Of a stretch of 64,000 nucleotides of DNA, positions 6,916 through 15,912 are shown piece after piece (within the stretch, counting starts at the first letter, position 1; every line of letters begins with the position of its first letter). Below the pieces are notes generated by a model. The model was not told the DNA's origin, did no database searches, and was given only the letters and a program-made list of their open reading frames with translations. Location of the stretch: assembly GCF_046271865.1 (NCBI RefSeq), contig NZ_CP176580.1, positions 2,542,001 through 2,606,000 on the forward strand, given 5' to 3'. Origin of the DNA: Nitrincola salilacus. Lineage in GTDB: Bacteria; Pseudomonadota; Gammaproteobacteria; Pseudomonadales; Balneatricaceae. The translations under genes were made by a program, and so were the position numbers.

Positions 6916-9900
6916 TTGACTTCCACACCTGTTGAAAACAATGCTCAGAACAACGCTGCCGACTTGCAAAAACCATCTACAGTCAGCGCCACCAGCCTAT
7001 TCAAGTTAATTATAGTTGCAGCGGGATACTTCCTTCTGGCACATCTGGGCTTGTTGCTGGCTCTCAGCCCCACTCAGGCATCTCCTTTTTGGCCAGCAGC
7101 AGGTTTCGGACTTGCCGCTCTGCTATGCTGGGGCCTGAAGTACTGGCCGGGGATCTGGCTGGGTTGCCTGGTGTATTTGCTGACCGATCGTTTATTGCTG
7201 TCAGGCCAGGATCTGACGCTCTCCCTGTTGACACTGTTAATGATCATTTCCACCGGCGCCACCCTGCAGACTGTACTGGGTGCGAGACTGGTTAGACCTT
7301 TCTTTACGACCTCAACCACACTGGCTTATGAAAAAGACATTCTGTTATTCCTGCTCATAGCCGGACCTCTGGCCTGTATTATATCGGCCAGCATCAGCAT
7401 CTCCGGATTGTACCTGATCGAAGACCTGCCCCGCGCTCATCTGAGGGGTACCTGGCTGATCTGGTGGTCTGGCGATAGCCTCGGAGTACTATTGTTTGCA
7501 CCGTTGTTCATTCTGATGCTGTCACCAAACCACAACGAATGGTATGGGCGAAAGTTACAGATCGTTGTGCCGCTGTTGATAACGGCGGGACTTGTGATAG
7601 GCACCTATCACTTTCTGAACCGAGCCGAACAGTCAGACGCCGAAAAGCAATTCAATCAAGCAGCAGAAAGCGTGAAAGACCGCATCATCATCAGTCTTGA
7701 AAATCTGATCACTTCGGTTCAAAGCACTGTAGGGTTATTGGAGGCGAGTGAACAGGTTACGGCTGAGGAATTCGCTATTTTCACCAGACGACTGATCGGG
7801 CATTCAGGGCTGAAGGCTCTGGCCTGGGTACCAAGAGTGAGTGAGAGCGAACGTATCGATTTTGAAATGGGTACTCAGCAGGCAACCTCGAATGCTTTCA
7901 ATATATCAGGAGCCAAGATATCAGGAGTGGACCAGGCAAAACTGCCAGCAATATCATATGAATACTACCCGATTCTCTATATTGAATCGTCAGTCGAACA
8001 GAGCATCAAGCCTGGCACAGATCTTAACCACACCGACCGCAGCTCACTTCAGCATGCAATGAACAGTGGTCAGGTAACCCTCTCAGAACGACCCACTCTG
8101 TTCTCCACCGCCGATTTTAGTGCAGATAGTTGGCAGGTTTACCTAGCGGTTTACAAGAATGGATTCATTCCTGAGATCGCCAGCATTGGCGACAGGCGGG
8201 CAGCTTTAAAAGGTTTTGTCATAGGTGTATTTCATCTTGAGCACGATTTCACGCTGCTAAACCCACTCATCAGGCAGTCGCTGGGCTATCGCCTGACAAG
8301 AACAACATTTCCTGATGCCCGCCGTACGCTGATGGAGCATGGAGTACCGGCCAATCGCTCTGACACTCCGGATTCATCATATCAAATGTTTGAACTGGCT
8401 TTTCAAGGCTTGGAATTGGAGTTATGGAATCTTTCACCCAGAGTTTCCGGCCAATCCGCGACAGATCAAACCTATCTGGTTGTCATTGTGCTGGTATCTC
8501 TTCTCAGTTCATTATTTGTGCTTGCCTCAGCGGGCCAGCGTGTATTGGTCGCACGAGAAGTCATAGAACGGACCACCGAACTGAATGAAAGTGAACAGAG
8601 AGTGAAGGACATTCTCAATGGCATGGCTTTTTATGCTGGCGAAATGGCACCCGACGGCGTACTGCGTGAAGTCAATCAGACAGCGCTGACAGCCGCAGGT
8701 CTTCGCCCTGATCAGGTGATCGGTAAAAAACTGGAGGATACCTGGTGGTTTTCCTACTCTCCTGATGTGCAGAATCAGGTTAGAAGCGCAATAAAACGAG
8801 CCTCGCAAGGCGAATCCGTGAGGTTTGACCTGTGGATTCGAATGCAAGGCGAAAACCTTATCCCTGTCGATTTTTCACTGGCTCCCGTGCTGGATGACGA
8901 CGGCCAGGTTATCAGACTGATCCCCTCCAGTATTGATATCAGCACACGAAAGCTAGCAGAACAAGAGATACAGACGCTGAATCAGAATCTGGAGGGCATG
9001 ATCAAAGAGCGCACGGATTCCCTGCGCAAGAGTGAGCGTGAATTTCGCGCTACCTTCGAGCTCGCTGCGGTGGGTATTGTACACCTGTCTGAGGATGGCA
9101 GACTGCTTCGCGTTAACCCACAAATGTGCGACATCAGTGGCTACTCATCGCTTGAACTTATCGGCAAACATATGGCTGATTACGTTCACTCAGAGGACCT
9201 TGAAAAGGAAAATATTCAGATCAAAGCCCTCCTGTCAGGCAGTCAATCAGATATAACCCTCGACCTCAGACTGATGCACAAGCACAGGATGACTGTATGG
9301 ATAAACTTATCTGCATCACTGGTAACCAATGATAATGAGTCTGTTGAATACATTATTGCTTTCATCAAGGATATTTCTGCTCGAAAAAATGCAGAAAAAA
9401 AAGTGATTGCACAGCAGGCAGAGCTGAATGAACTACTGGCAACGCTTGAACAGCGTGTGGCCGAGCGCACTGCTGAACTGGAAACAGCAGCCCGCACCCT
9501 CGCATCGAAAGAGGAAGAGATACGTTCTGTCATCGAGTATCTGGTTGAGAGTGTCATTACCATCGACAGCCAGGGCACCATCAGAGCAGCCAACCCGGCA
9601 ACACTCAAGCTGTTTGGCTACACTCGAGAAGAGCTGCTGGGGAAGAACATATCCATGCTCATGCCGGAGCCCTATAAAAATGAGCATGATGATTATTTAA
9701 GACACTATAGAGAAACCGGCGAAGCACGCATTATCGGCACAGGTCGTGAAGTCGAGGGCTGCCATAAATCAGGGGAGATCATCAAACTTGAGCTGGCGGT
9801 CAGCGAATATACCTTTGATGGTGAGCTTTTCTTCACAGGTATCCTGCGCGATATTCGAGAACACAAACGGATAAGTCAGGAACTTCAGGATGCCAGGCAG

Positions 9901-11877
9901 GCCGCCGAGGATGCCAGTCGTGCGAAATCGGCCTTCCTCGCTGCCATGAGCCATGAAATCCGCACGCCGATGAACGGTGTTATCGGCATGGTCGAAGTGC
10001 TCGAACAGAGCAGCCTGGGAGCCGAGCAACTGGAGATGGTCGAACTGATACACGACTCGGCCTTTTCACTCTTGAGCATCATTGATGACATTCTGGATTT
10101 TTCCAAAATTGAAGCCGGCTCTCTGGAGATGGAGCAGGTGCCCTTCTCGGTTGAAGAGGTGGTGGAAAAGGTTTGCACACTCCTGCGCCGTCTTGCCGCT
10201 AAAAAGGGTGTTGAACTGACACTTTTCACAGATCCTGCAATCCCGCTGACCCTGGCAGGTGACCCTTTGCGTCTACGTCAGATGCTGTTGAATCTCGCCG
10301 GTAATGCCATCAAGTTTTCATCCAGATCTGATCTGACAGGGCGTGTTCAGGTACGTGCCATATGTGAAAACCTGAGCCAGGAGCGCGCCAGTATACGATT
10401 CGAGGTGATAGACAACGGCATAGGTATGGATCAACCAACCATCGACCGCCTTTTTACTGCCTTTACTCAGGCGGATACATCAACCACCAGACGCTTTGGC
10501 GGCACTGGGCTGGGACTGGTCATCACCCACAATCTGGCGAAGCTGATGGCTGGCAGTATCAGCGTGCAAAGTGAGCCGGAACAGGGATCAACCTTTATAC
10601 TGAACCTGCCTTTCGGCTTACCCGACAGCATCACTGAAGCCCCTCAACCGGGGCATCTGGAGCTGGATGGCCTGCACTGCAGGATATTCAGCGATTCCGA
10701 CACGCTTATCAAGGATCTGTCTGCCTACCTTGTGGCATCCGGTGCAACGCTTCTGGGGTCATCTTCTCTTGCATCCATCTTGCCAAAACCAACACTGCAT
10801 GAAGAGATGTCACCTGGCGATCTCTGGATCATTGACAATGCACAGAGTAACGGCCCGGTAGAGATGCGCAATGCCCTGATTGAACTACAATCCAGCCTTG
10901 GCATCCCATTTCTGTTACTGGGGCACGGCCAGCGCAAGACACCTCGAGCCATAAGATCAGGTGTCACAGAGATTGACACTCATGTATTGAAACGGAAAGT
11001 GTTCCTGCAGGCAGTGTGCTTGGCAACCGGACGCAACAGTTACCTGAATATCAGAACACCTAAGCAGATATCCCAACCCACTTCGCTTCTGTCGCGTGAT
11101 GACGCATTACTGGCTGGCCGGTTGATTCTGGTCGCAGAAGATAATGAAACCAATCAGAAAGTCATTCGCCAGCAGCTCGGCTTGCTGGGTTATACCGCAG
11201 ATATTGTCAGCAATGGCAGAGAAGCACTGCAACGACTTGAGCAGACACACTATGCACTCCTGATCACTGACCTGCATATGCCGGAAATGGATGGATATGA
11301 GCTGACAAGGGCGATCAGAAAGGCAGAAACTGCAGCTGAACATTTACCGATTATTGCCCTGACTGCAAACGCCCTCAAAAGCGAGGCGGCACATTGCCTG
11401 GCCAGTGGAATGGATGGATACCTCAGCAAACCCGCTACCCTGAAGGAGCTCAAGGAAACACTCAGGCAATGGATCCCGGCAATCAAACCGGCTACACCCG
11501 GGATCTCTGATGGTCGTCACACGACTGACTCACCTCTCAACCTCAATGTGCTGGAGAAGATGATAGGAAATGATCCGGATACTATCCGCGATTTTTTACA
11601 GGATTTTCAGCAAAGTGCCACACAAATTGCCGAGGAGCTGATACAGGGTTACGAATCAGAGGACCTGAAGCGGACCGAGTCGGCAGCACACAAACTGAAA
11701 TCTTCAGCACGCTCGTTTGGGGCAATGCAGCTAGGCGAGTTATGCGAGTCGATTGAGCAGGCTGCCAGAGGCATGCAAACAACGCTGCTTGATGAACTTT
11801 TGCCCGATTTTAAAGATGAAATTTCTCGTGTTGATCACTTTTTGAGCGCGCAACTGTCCCAGCATGATGATAACTGA
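6916..11877 (+). CDS. MASE1-CHASE-PAS hybrid sensor histidine kinase with receiver and Hpt
   Basis: A very large membrane sensor (about 1653 residues). Order, counted from 6916: MASE1 multi-helix membrane domain (about 20-240), CHASE-type extracellular domain (about 246-500), a further membrane helix (about 520-540), three PAS domains (about 562-680, 711-825, 869-985), HisKA with phospho-His1013 in MSHEIRTP, HATPase with GGTGLGL from Gly1195, a degenerate receiver (about 1255-1370), a true receiver with Asp1452 (LITDLHMPEMDG), and Hpt with His1592 (AAHKLKSSA). There is no good ATG: TTG 6916, with GAGAGG 9 bases upstream, is preferred over TTG 6880. It should pass phosphate within itself and to the two receiver proteins that follow at 16-bp and 1-bp gaps. 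The ligand is unknown. Confidence 0.88.
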   Translation: MTSTPVENNAQNNAADLQKPSTVSATSLFKLIIVAAGYFLLAHLGLLLALSPTQASPFWPAAGFGLAALLCWGLKYWPGIWLGCLVYLLTDRLLLSGQDLTLSLLTLLMIISTGATLQTVLGARLVRPFFTTSTTLAYEKDILLFLLIAGPLACIISASISISGLYLIEDLPRAHLRGTWLIWWSGDSLGVLLFAPLFILMLSPNHNEWYGRKLQIVVPLLITAGLVIGTYHFLNRAEQSDAEKQFNQAAESVKDRIIISLENLITSVQSTVGLLEASEQVTAEEFAIFTRRLIGHSGLKALAWVPRVSESERIDFEMGTQQATSNAFNISGAKISGVDQAKLPAISYEYYPILYIESSVEQSIKPGTDLNHTDRSSLQHAMNSGQVTLSERPTLFSTADFSADSWQVYLAVYKNGFIPEIASIGDRRAALKGFVIGVFHLEHDFTLLNPLIRQSLGYRLTRTTFPDARRTLMEHGVPANRSDTPDSSYQMFELAFQGLELELWNLSPRVSGQSATDQTYLVVIVLVSLLSSLFVLASAGQRVLVAREVIERTTELNESEQRVKDILNGMAFYAGEMAPDGVLREVNQTALTAAGLRPDQVIGKKLEDTWWFSYSPDVQNQVRSAIKRASQGESVRFDLWIRMQGENLIPVDFSLAPVLDDDGQVIRLIPSSIDISTRKLAEQEIQTLNQNLEGMIKERTDSLRKSEREFRATFELAAVGIVHLSEDGRLLRVNPQMCDISGYSSLELIGKHMADYVHSEDLEKENIQIKALLSGSQSDITLDLRLMHKHRMTVWINLSASLVTNDNESVEYIIAFIKDISARKNAEKKVIAQQAELNELLATLEQRVAERTAELETAARTLASKEEEIRSVIEYLVESVITIDSQGTIRAANPATLKLFGYTREELLGKNISMLMPEPYKNEHDDYLRHYRETGEARIIGTGREVEGCHKSGEIIKLELAVSEYTFDGELFFTGILRDIREHKRISQELQDARQAAEDASRAKSAFLAAMSHEIRTPMNGVIGMVEVLEQSSLGAEQLEMVELIHDSAFSLLSIIDDILDFSKIEAGSLEMEQVPFSVEEVVEKVCTLLRRLAAKKGVELTLFTDPAIPLTLAGDPLRLRQMLLNLAGNAIKFSSRSDLTGRVQVRAICENLSQERASIRFEVIDNGIGMDQPTIDRLFTAFTQADTSTTRRFGGTGLGLVITHNLAKLMAGSISVQSEPEQGSTFILNLPFGLPDSITEAPQPGHLELDGLHCRIFSDSDTLIKDLSAYLVASGATLLGSSSLASILPKPTLHEEMSPGDLWIIDNAQSNGPVEMRNALIELQSSLGIPFLLLGHGQRKTPRAIRSGVTEIDTHVLKRKVFLQAVCLATGRNSYLNIRTPKQISQPTSLLSRDDALLAGRLILVAEDNETNQKVIRQQLGLLGYTADIVSNGREALQRLEQTHYALLITDLHMPEMDGYELTRAIRKAETAAEHLPIIALTANALKSEAAHCLASGMDGYLSKPATLKELKETLRQWIPAIKPATPGISDGRHTTDSPLNLNVLEKMIGNDPDTIRDFLQDFQQSATQIAEELIQGYESEDLKRTESAAHKLKSSARSFGAMQLGELCESIEQAARGMQTTLLDELLPDFKDEISRVDHFLSAQLSQHDDN

Positions 11878-11893
11878 TGCAAGGAGGACCACA

Positions 11894-13123
11894 ATGAGCA
11901 ATCTCTCTGCTCTTCAAGTGCTACTGGTGGATGATGATCCCTTGATGCTGAAACTGATCAGCCATCAATTGAATCGACAGGGATGTAAGTCTGTCACCAA
12001 CTGTCTGAGTGCCTATGATGCACTCGACGCAATAAGCTCGAAGGAGCAACCGTTTGATCTCATCCTGACTGATCTCAATATGCCGGGCATGGATGGGATG
12101 GCATTTGTCCGGCATCTGGTAGACCACCAGTTTAAAGGTAGCCTGATTCTTTTCAGCGGTGAAGATAAACGCATCCTGCAAAGTGTTGAAAAAATGGCTC
12201 GGGCGCACAAACTGTCTGTACTGGGGTATCTGAGCAAGCCCATTGACCCTGATTCACTCATGGAACTGCTGTATCGCTGGTCGCCAGTTGAAGCAAGTAG
12301 CACAGCTACCGAAAAGAAAAACTATCATGCTGATGAGTTGCGACAGGCAATTGAAAATAATCAGTTGATCAACTTTTATCAGCCTAAAGTCTGTATCCGT
12401 AATGGTAAGGTGTCTGGATTTGAAGCATTGATTCGCTGGCAACATCCTACAGATGGCATGGTATTTCCTGACCAGTTCATCACCTTGGCAGAAAACGAAG
12501 GCCTGATTGATGACCTGACCCAAGTCGTACTCAGAAATGCACTGACCCAGCTCAAATCATGGCAAGACAGCAAGCTGGACATAAATGTGGCCATCAACAT
12601 ATCCATGGACAATCTGTCCAAGCTGTCGTTTGCCGAGCAGGTACTCGCCGAAGCCTGTCAAGCAGGTGTGGAACCAGAGGCAGTAGTGCTGGAGGTAACG
12701 GAGTCAAAACTGATGGTCGATCAAAGAGCGCCCCTTGAAGTTCTGGCTCGTTTGAAACTCAATAGATTCAGATTTTCGATTGATGACTTCGGAACCGGGC
12801 ACTCCTCACTGGCTCAGTTGAACGACCTTCCCTTTGATGAACTCAAGATAGACCAGCGTTTCGTTCATGGAGCCCACTCCAGGGATACTGCCCGGGCAAT
12901 CTTCGATGCCAGTATTCGCCTTGCCCACCAGTTGGGTATGACTGTCATAGCGGAAGGTGTTGAGGATATTGCAGACTGGGAGTTCCTCCGGCAGCGTCAC
13001 TGCCATCTCGCACAGGGTTATTTCATCGCCAGGCCCATGCCTCCTCACAAAATCCAGGAGTGGATGGGCAACTGGGCAGAAAGAGTCAATAAGCTATGTC
13101 CGGAGAATACTCAGGAGGGGTGA
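11894..13123 (+). CDS. Response regulator with EAL cyclic-di-GMP phosphodiesterase
   Basis: A 409-residue REC-EAL protein. The receiver (about 7-125) has the acidic pair LVDDD, phospho-acceptor Asp60 (LILTDLNMP) and a conserved Lys in YLSKP. The EAL domain (about 150-400) has E177-A-L, the Asn of INISMDN, the Glu of LEVTESK, DDFGTG, the Lys of LKIDQRF, AEGVED and QGYFIARPM, so all the usual metal and catalytic residues are present and it should hydrolyse cyclic-di-GMP. The ATG at 11894 has AAGGAGG 6 bases upstream. It directly follows the MASE1 kinase gene, which is its likely phosphodonor, and its stop is 1 bp ahead of the next start. Confidence 0.92.
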   Translation: MSNLSALQVLLVDDDPLMLKLISHQLNRQGCKSVTNCLSAYDALDAISSKEQPFDLILTDLNMPGMDGMAFVRHLVDHQFKGSLILFSGEDKRILQSVEKMARAHKLSVLGYLSKPIDPDSLMELLYRWSPVEASSTATEKKNYHADELRQAIENNQLINFYQPKVCIRNGKVSGFEALIRWQHPTDGMVFPDQFITLAENEGLIDDLTQVVLRNALTQLKSWQDSKLDINVAINISMDNLSKLSFAEQVLAEACQAGVEPEAVVLEVTESKLMVDQRAPLEVLARLKLNRFRFSIDDFGTGHSSLAQLNDLPFDELKIDQRFVHGAHSRDTARAIFDASIRLAHQLGMTVIAEGVEDIADWEFLRQRHCHLAQGYFIARPMPPHKIQEWMGNWAERVNKLCPENTQEG

Positions 13124-13124
13124 G

Positions 13125-14255
13125 ATGAGCACTCTGGTGGGCAACCACAAGATTCTGATAGCGACTGACAATATCAAAGATGCTGACATCATTACCGAGA
13201 TGCTGCAGGATGAGTTTGAAGATATCAACTCATCGACAGATCCAGAGTGCTATAGCGTGGACTTTGAGCGCCTGAGCCCTACCATCCTGCTGCTTGCATT
13301 CAATGCACTGGAAAAAGCAGAACGCTATCTGCAACTGTTATCCAGACAATGCCCCTCACTGCATCAGAAACCCTACCGAACGATAGTGTTATGTAACAAG
13401 TCAGAACTGAAGCAGGCCTACCTCTTGTGTAAAAATGGCTTTTATGATGATTATGTTCTGTTCTGGCCACTGTCTTTTGACATGTTGCGCCTCCCGATGA
13501 CGATCCATCATGCACTGCGTGATTTGAAAGCCTCAGACACTCAACAGCCGCCATTAAGTGAATTCAACAGTCACATCAGGAATCTTGAAGGCTTTGACTC
13601 AGCACTTGAAGAAAATTTCAGCCAGGGTGAGCAGTTTCTTCAGGGGCTGAAAATGCAAGCCAGCGAGATTGAAAAATATCTCGAAGAGTTACTAAGCAGG
13701 CTAACAGAACAGATGCCAGAAAACAGTTCAACTGCTGAGGGCTCTGATGACCATGACAGGCAAAACGAAATCATCAACAGATTGAATGCTGTTTCAGTAG
13801 CCGTTGAAGCATTACGCCAATGGAGTAAGTCCTTCCGACTCAATTCAAACCCTTATATTCAGTCAATAAAATCATTAGGCGAGCTTGCCGACGCCATTCG
13901 TCCGACTGTACTTGTCGTTGATGACGACAAGTTGCAACAGCGACTGATGGAGAAAATGCTGAATGAACAAAATTTTATCCCTGTCTTTGCTGCCAATGGA
14001 TTTGAAGCCCTGTCTGCACTGCGCAGAGTAAAGCCTGATCTGATCCTGATGGATATCGTGATGCCTGAAATGGACGGAATCGAAGCCACCAGGCAGGTCA
14101 GGAAAATTCCCGGTTATTCGGACATGAAGATCATCATGATGACGGGCAAAAGAGAAAAGGACACAGTGATGGAGGCCATAGAGGCGGGGGCCACTGATTT
14201 CATCGTCAAGCCAGTTGACAGTAAAAGGTTGCTTGCCAAAATTACAAAGGATTAG
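13125..14255 (+). CDS. Double-receiver protein (degenerate REC, linker, REC)
   Basis: A 376-residue cytosolic protein with a start (ATG 13125) one base after the previous stop, in the sequence TGAGATGA. Residues 1-120 look like a receiver fold (HKILIATDN) without the normal phospho-acceptor. A Gln/Glu-rich, probably coiled region spans about 145-245. The C-terminal 255-370 is a full receiver with LVVDDD, Asp310 (LMDIVMPEMDG), Thr in MMTG and Lys in IVKPVD. No output domain follows, so it probably acts through protein contact or as a phosphate sink in the kinase operon. A longer open frame starting at 12957 overlaps the EAL gene and is not needed. Confidence 0.82.
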   Translation: MSTLVGNHKILIATDNIKDADIITEMLQDEFEDINSSTDPECYSVDFERLSPTILLLAFNALEKAERYLQLLSRQCPSLHQKPYRTIVLCNKSELKQAYLLCKNGFYDDYVLFWPLSFDMLRLPMTIHHALRDLKASDTQQPPLSEFNSHIRNLEGFDSALEENFSQGEQFLQGLKMQASEIEKYLEELLSRLTEQMPENSSTAEGSDDHDRQNEIINRLNAVSVAVEALRQWSKSFRLNSNPYIQSIKSLGELADAIRPTVLVVDDDKLQQRLMEKMLNEQNFIPVFAANGFEALSALRRVKPDLILMDIVMPEMDGIEATRQVRKIPGYSDMKIIMMTGKREKDTVMEAIEAGATDFIVKPVDSKRLLAKITKD

Positions 14256-14276
14256 TGATAAAGGTACTCCCGCCTC

Positions 14277-14573
14277 TCAGTCCAGCCGTTGTAACTTCGG
14301 TAAAAAATCATCCAGCTCCAGATCAGTGACAGCATAAGCAATACAGGTAAGAATAAAGCCTTCACTGATCTCCTCCTCGCGCAAGCCATAAACCTTACGT
14401 GACTGATAGTCGACTTCACCGCTGACCAGACGGCAACGACAGACACCGCAGTTACCATTACGACACGCTTCCCTGACCGGTAGGCCCTTCGCCTTGAACA
14501 ATGTCAGCAGCGGTTGATCCAGATCTGTTTCCAGCTCATGAGCCTGCTGCTGTAGTGTCAGGGAGATGCGCAT
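14277..14573 (-). CDS. Plant-type [2Fe-2S] ferredoxin
   Basis: A 98-residue ferredoxin. Cys37, Cys42, Cys45 and Cys77 form the CX4CX2CX31C pattern (ACRNGNCGVC and LTC) that holds a plant-type 2Fe-2S cluster; an extra Cys47 is present. The fold matches adrenodoxin-unlike, XylT/NQR-like small electron carriers. It is 3 bp after the QEGLA-protein gene and runs with it and ampG. The redox partner is not in the window in any obvious way. It converges on the double-receiver gene. Confidence 0.9.
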   Translation of the reverse strand: MRISLTLQQQAHELETDLDQPLLTLFKAKGLPVREACRNGNCGVCRCRLVSGEVDYQSRKVYGLREEEISEGFILTCIAYAVTDLELDDFLPKLQRLD

Positions 14574-14576
14574 TGC

Positions 14577-15908
14577 TCAGTCTATATCCACATCACCCAC
14601 TGCTGTGTACAGAGGTGCGGTTTGTGGCAACTGCTCAAACAACTGATTGAAGTGCTTCTGCACACGAGACAGATTCACCAGGCTCAGACCACTGGAAAAA
14701 CCGAACCAGACAAAGAGTCCGTTCAGGTCGCGAAACATGGGCGGCAGATACACGGGGGCATCAATAACGCCTTCCAGATGGCGTTCATAGAGTATCGGAA
14801 TATCATCCAGCGTGACCTTGCCGACAAACAGCATCGGCAGTATCTCCGGCACACCGGACTCTATTGCGCTCTTGATGAAATTCACATTCTCGACAAAGCC
14901 CTTCACATAGGAGAGATCCTTGGTGAAAACCGAACCACCCGAGAGGGTACCACCACGAAAAACGCGCTGTGTCACACGGTAGCTGTCATGTTCACTCAAG
15001 CCACTGTCACGGAAGTGTCGGAACACCTCAATGAAGTCAGCCCCCTGCTCTGCCAGATCCACCGCCACCACCCGGTCACTGACTCGCCGGGCACGTTGTG
15101 GAAATGAGCTGAAGGTCAGAGTTTCCAGCAACACGGCCAGACCTTCCTGATTCGCGGTGATACGAGGTGATCCGACACCCAGCCAGGTTGCCCAGGGTTG
15201 TTTGCGCCCATTCAGGGTAGTGCCGACATGCACCCAGCCCTCATGTACTTCGAGCACCTGCAGGTCGAGCTCAGAAAAGTAAGCACGCTCATTAAGCTTG
15301 ATCACATCACCGCCGGCCGCTGCATCCGATACGATACCGTTGGAGATCTGCACCCGCACATCCCCCGGATTAAAGTATCGTCCAAGTCGGTCGGCCAGCA
15401 GGTCCACAGCTTTATGGGCTGAAATGTCATTGGCATAGGGACGTTTGAGGTGCTCAACTGCGGGGGAAGAGAAGATCCGGCACAAACGCTCACCCAGCTC
15501 CCGCAACGTTTTGCGATCGCCTCTCATCCGGTCCTGAGCTGAACCATAAAGCGCTCGGCTGTGTTTGCCGAACTCAGCAGTGCCCCGTCCTTTCAGCATC
15601 TCGGCCACTATCAGGTATTGCTCGATATTGGCCTGCAATATCCTGCCCAGTCCATCATGCCTGCCCAGTCGACGCACCACATCCTGTCGCAGCTCATTCA
15701 GATCCTGCTGTAACTTATCTGGGCTGAAGCTCAATGCCTGCTGCTGATAAAACTGAAGATCCGCAGCTGGCAGCCGTGTGCCGCCCGATGCCAGAAACTG
15801 ATCCTCGAAGACCGCAGGCCACTTGATGGCATCCAGTATCTGAATCGGTTTCTGAATCGCCACCAGCCTGTCGGAAAGCTGTTTGAGGTTATCAAGATAG
15901 ATGGGCAT
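14577..15908 (-). CDS. QEGLA-motif metallopeptidase-like protein (DUF1704/MATCAP-type)
   Basis: A 443-residue protein of the family named flavohemoglobin expression-modulating QEGLA motif protein. It has HEGWVH (His222, His227), an HExxxH zinc motif, and the eponymous QEGLA at 254-258, whose Glu255 probably gives the third ligand; eukaryotic relatives are MATCAP tyrosine carboxypeptidases. No signal peptide. In this window it lies between ampG (4 bp upstream) and a 2Fe-2S ferredoxin gene, with no flavohemoglobin nearby. The bacterial substrate is unknown; a peptidase role is inferred from the motif only. Confidence 0.88.
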   Translation of the reverse strand: MPIYLDNLKQLSDRLVAIQKPIQILDAIKWPAVFEDQFLASGGTRLPAADLQFYQQQALSFSPDKLQQDLNELRQDVVRRLGRHDGLGRILQANIEQYLIVAEMLKGRGTAEFGKHSRALYGSAQDRMRGDRKTLRELGERLCRIFSSPAVEHLKRPYANDISAHKAVDLLADRLGRYFNPGDVRVQISNGIVSDAAAGGDVIKLNERAYFSELDLQVLEVHEGWVHVGTTLNGRKQPWATWLGVGSPRITANQEGLAVLLETLTFSSFPQRARRVSDRVVAVDLAEQGADFIEVFRHFRDSGLSEHDSYRVTQRVFRGGTLSGGSVFTKDLSYVKGFVENVNFIKSAIESGVPEILPMLFVGKVTLDDIPILYERHLEGVIDAPVYLPPMFRDLNGLFVWFGFSSGLSLVNLSRVQKHFNQLFEQLPQTAPLYTAVGDVDID

Positions 15909-15912
15909 AGGG

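Noticed and set aside
12957..13124. Extended N-terminus of the double-receiver protein
   Set aside because: The extension overlaps the EAL domain coding region in another frame and has no homology; ATG 13125 directly after the stop is the natural start.
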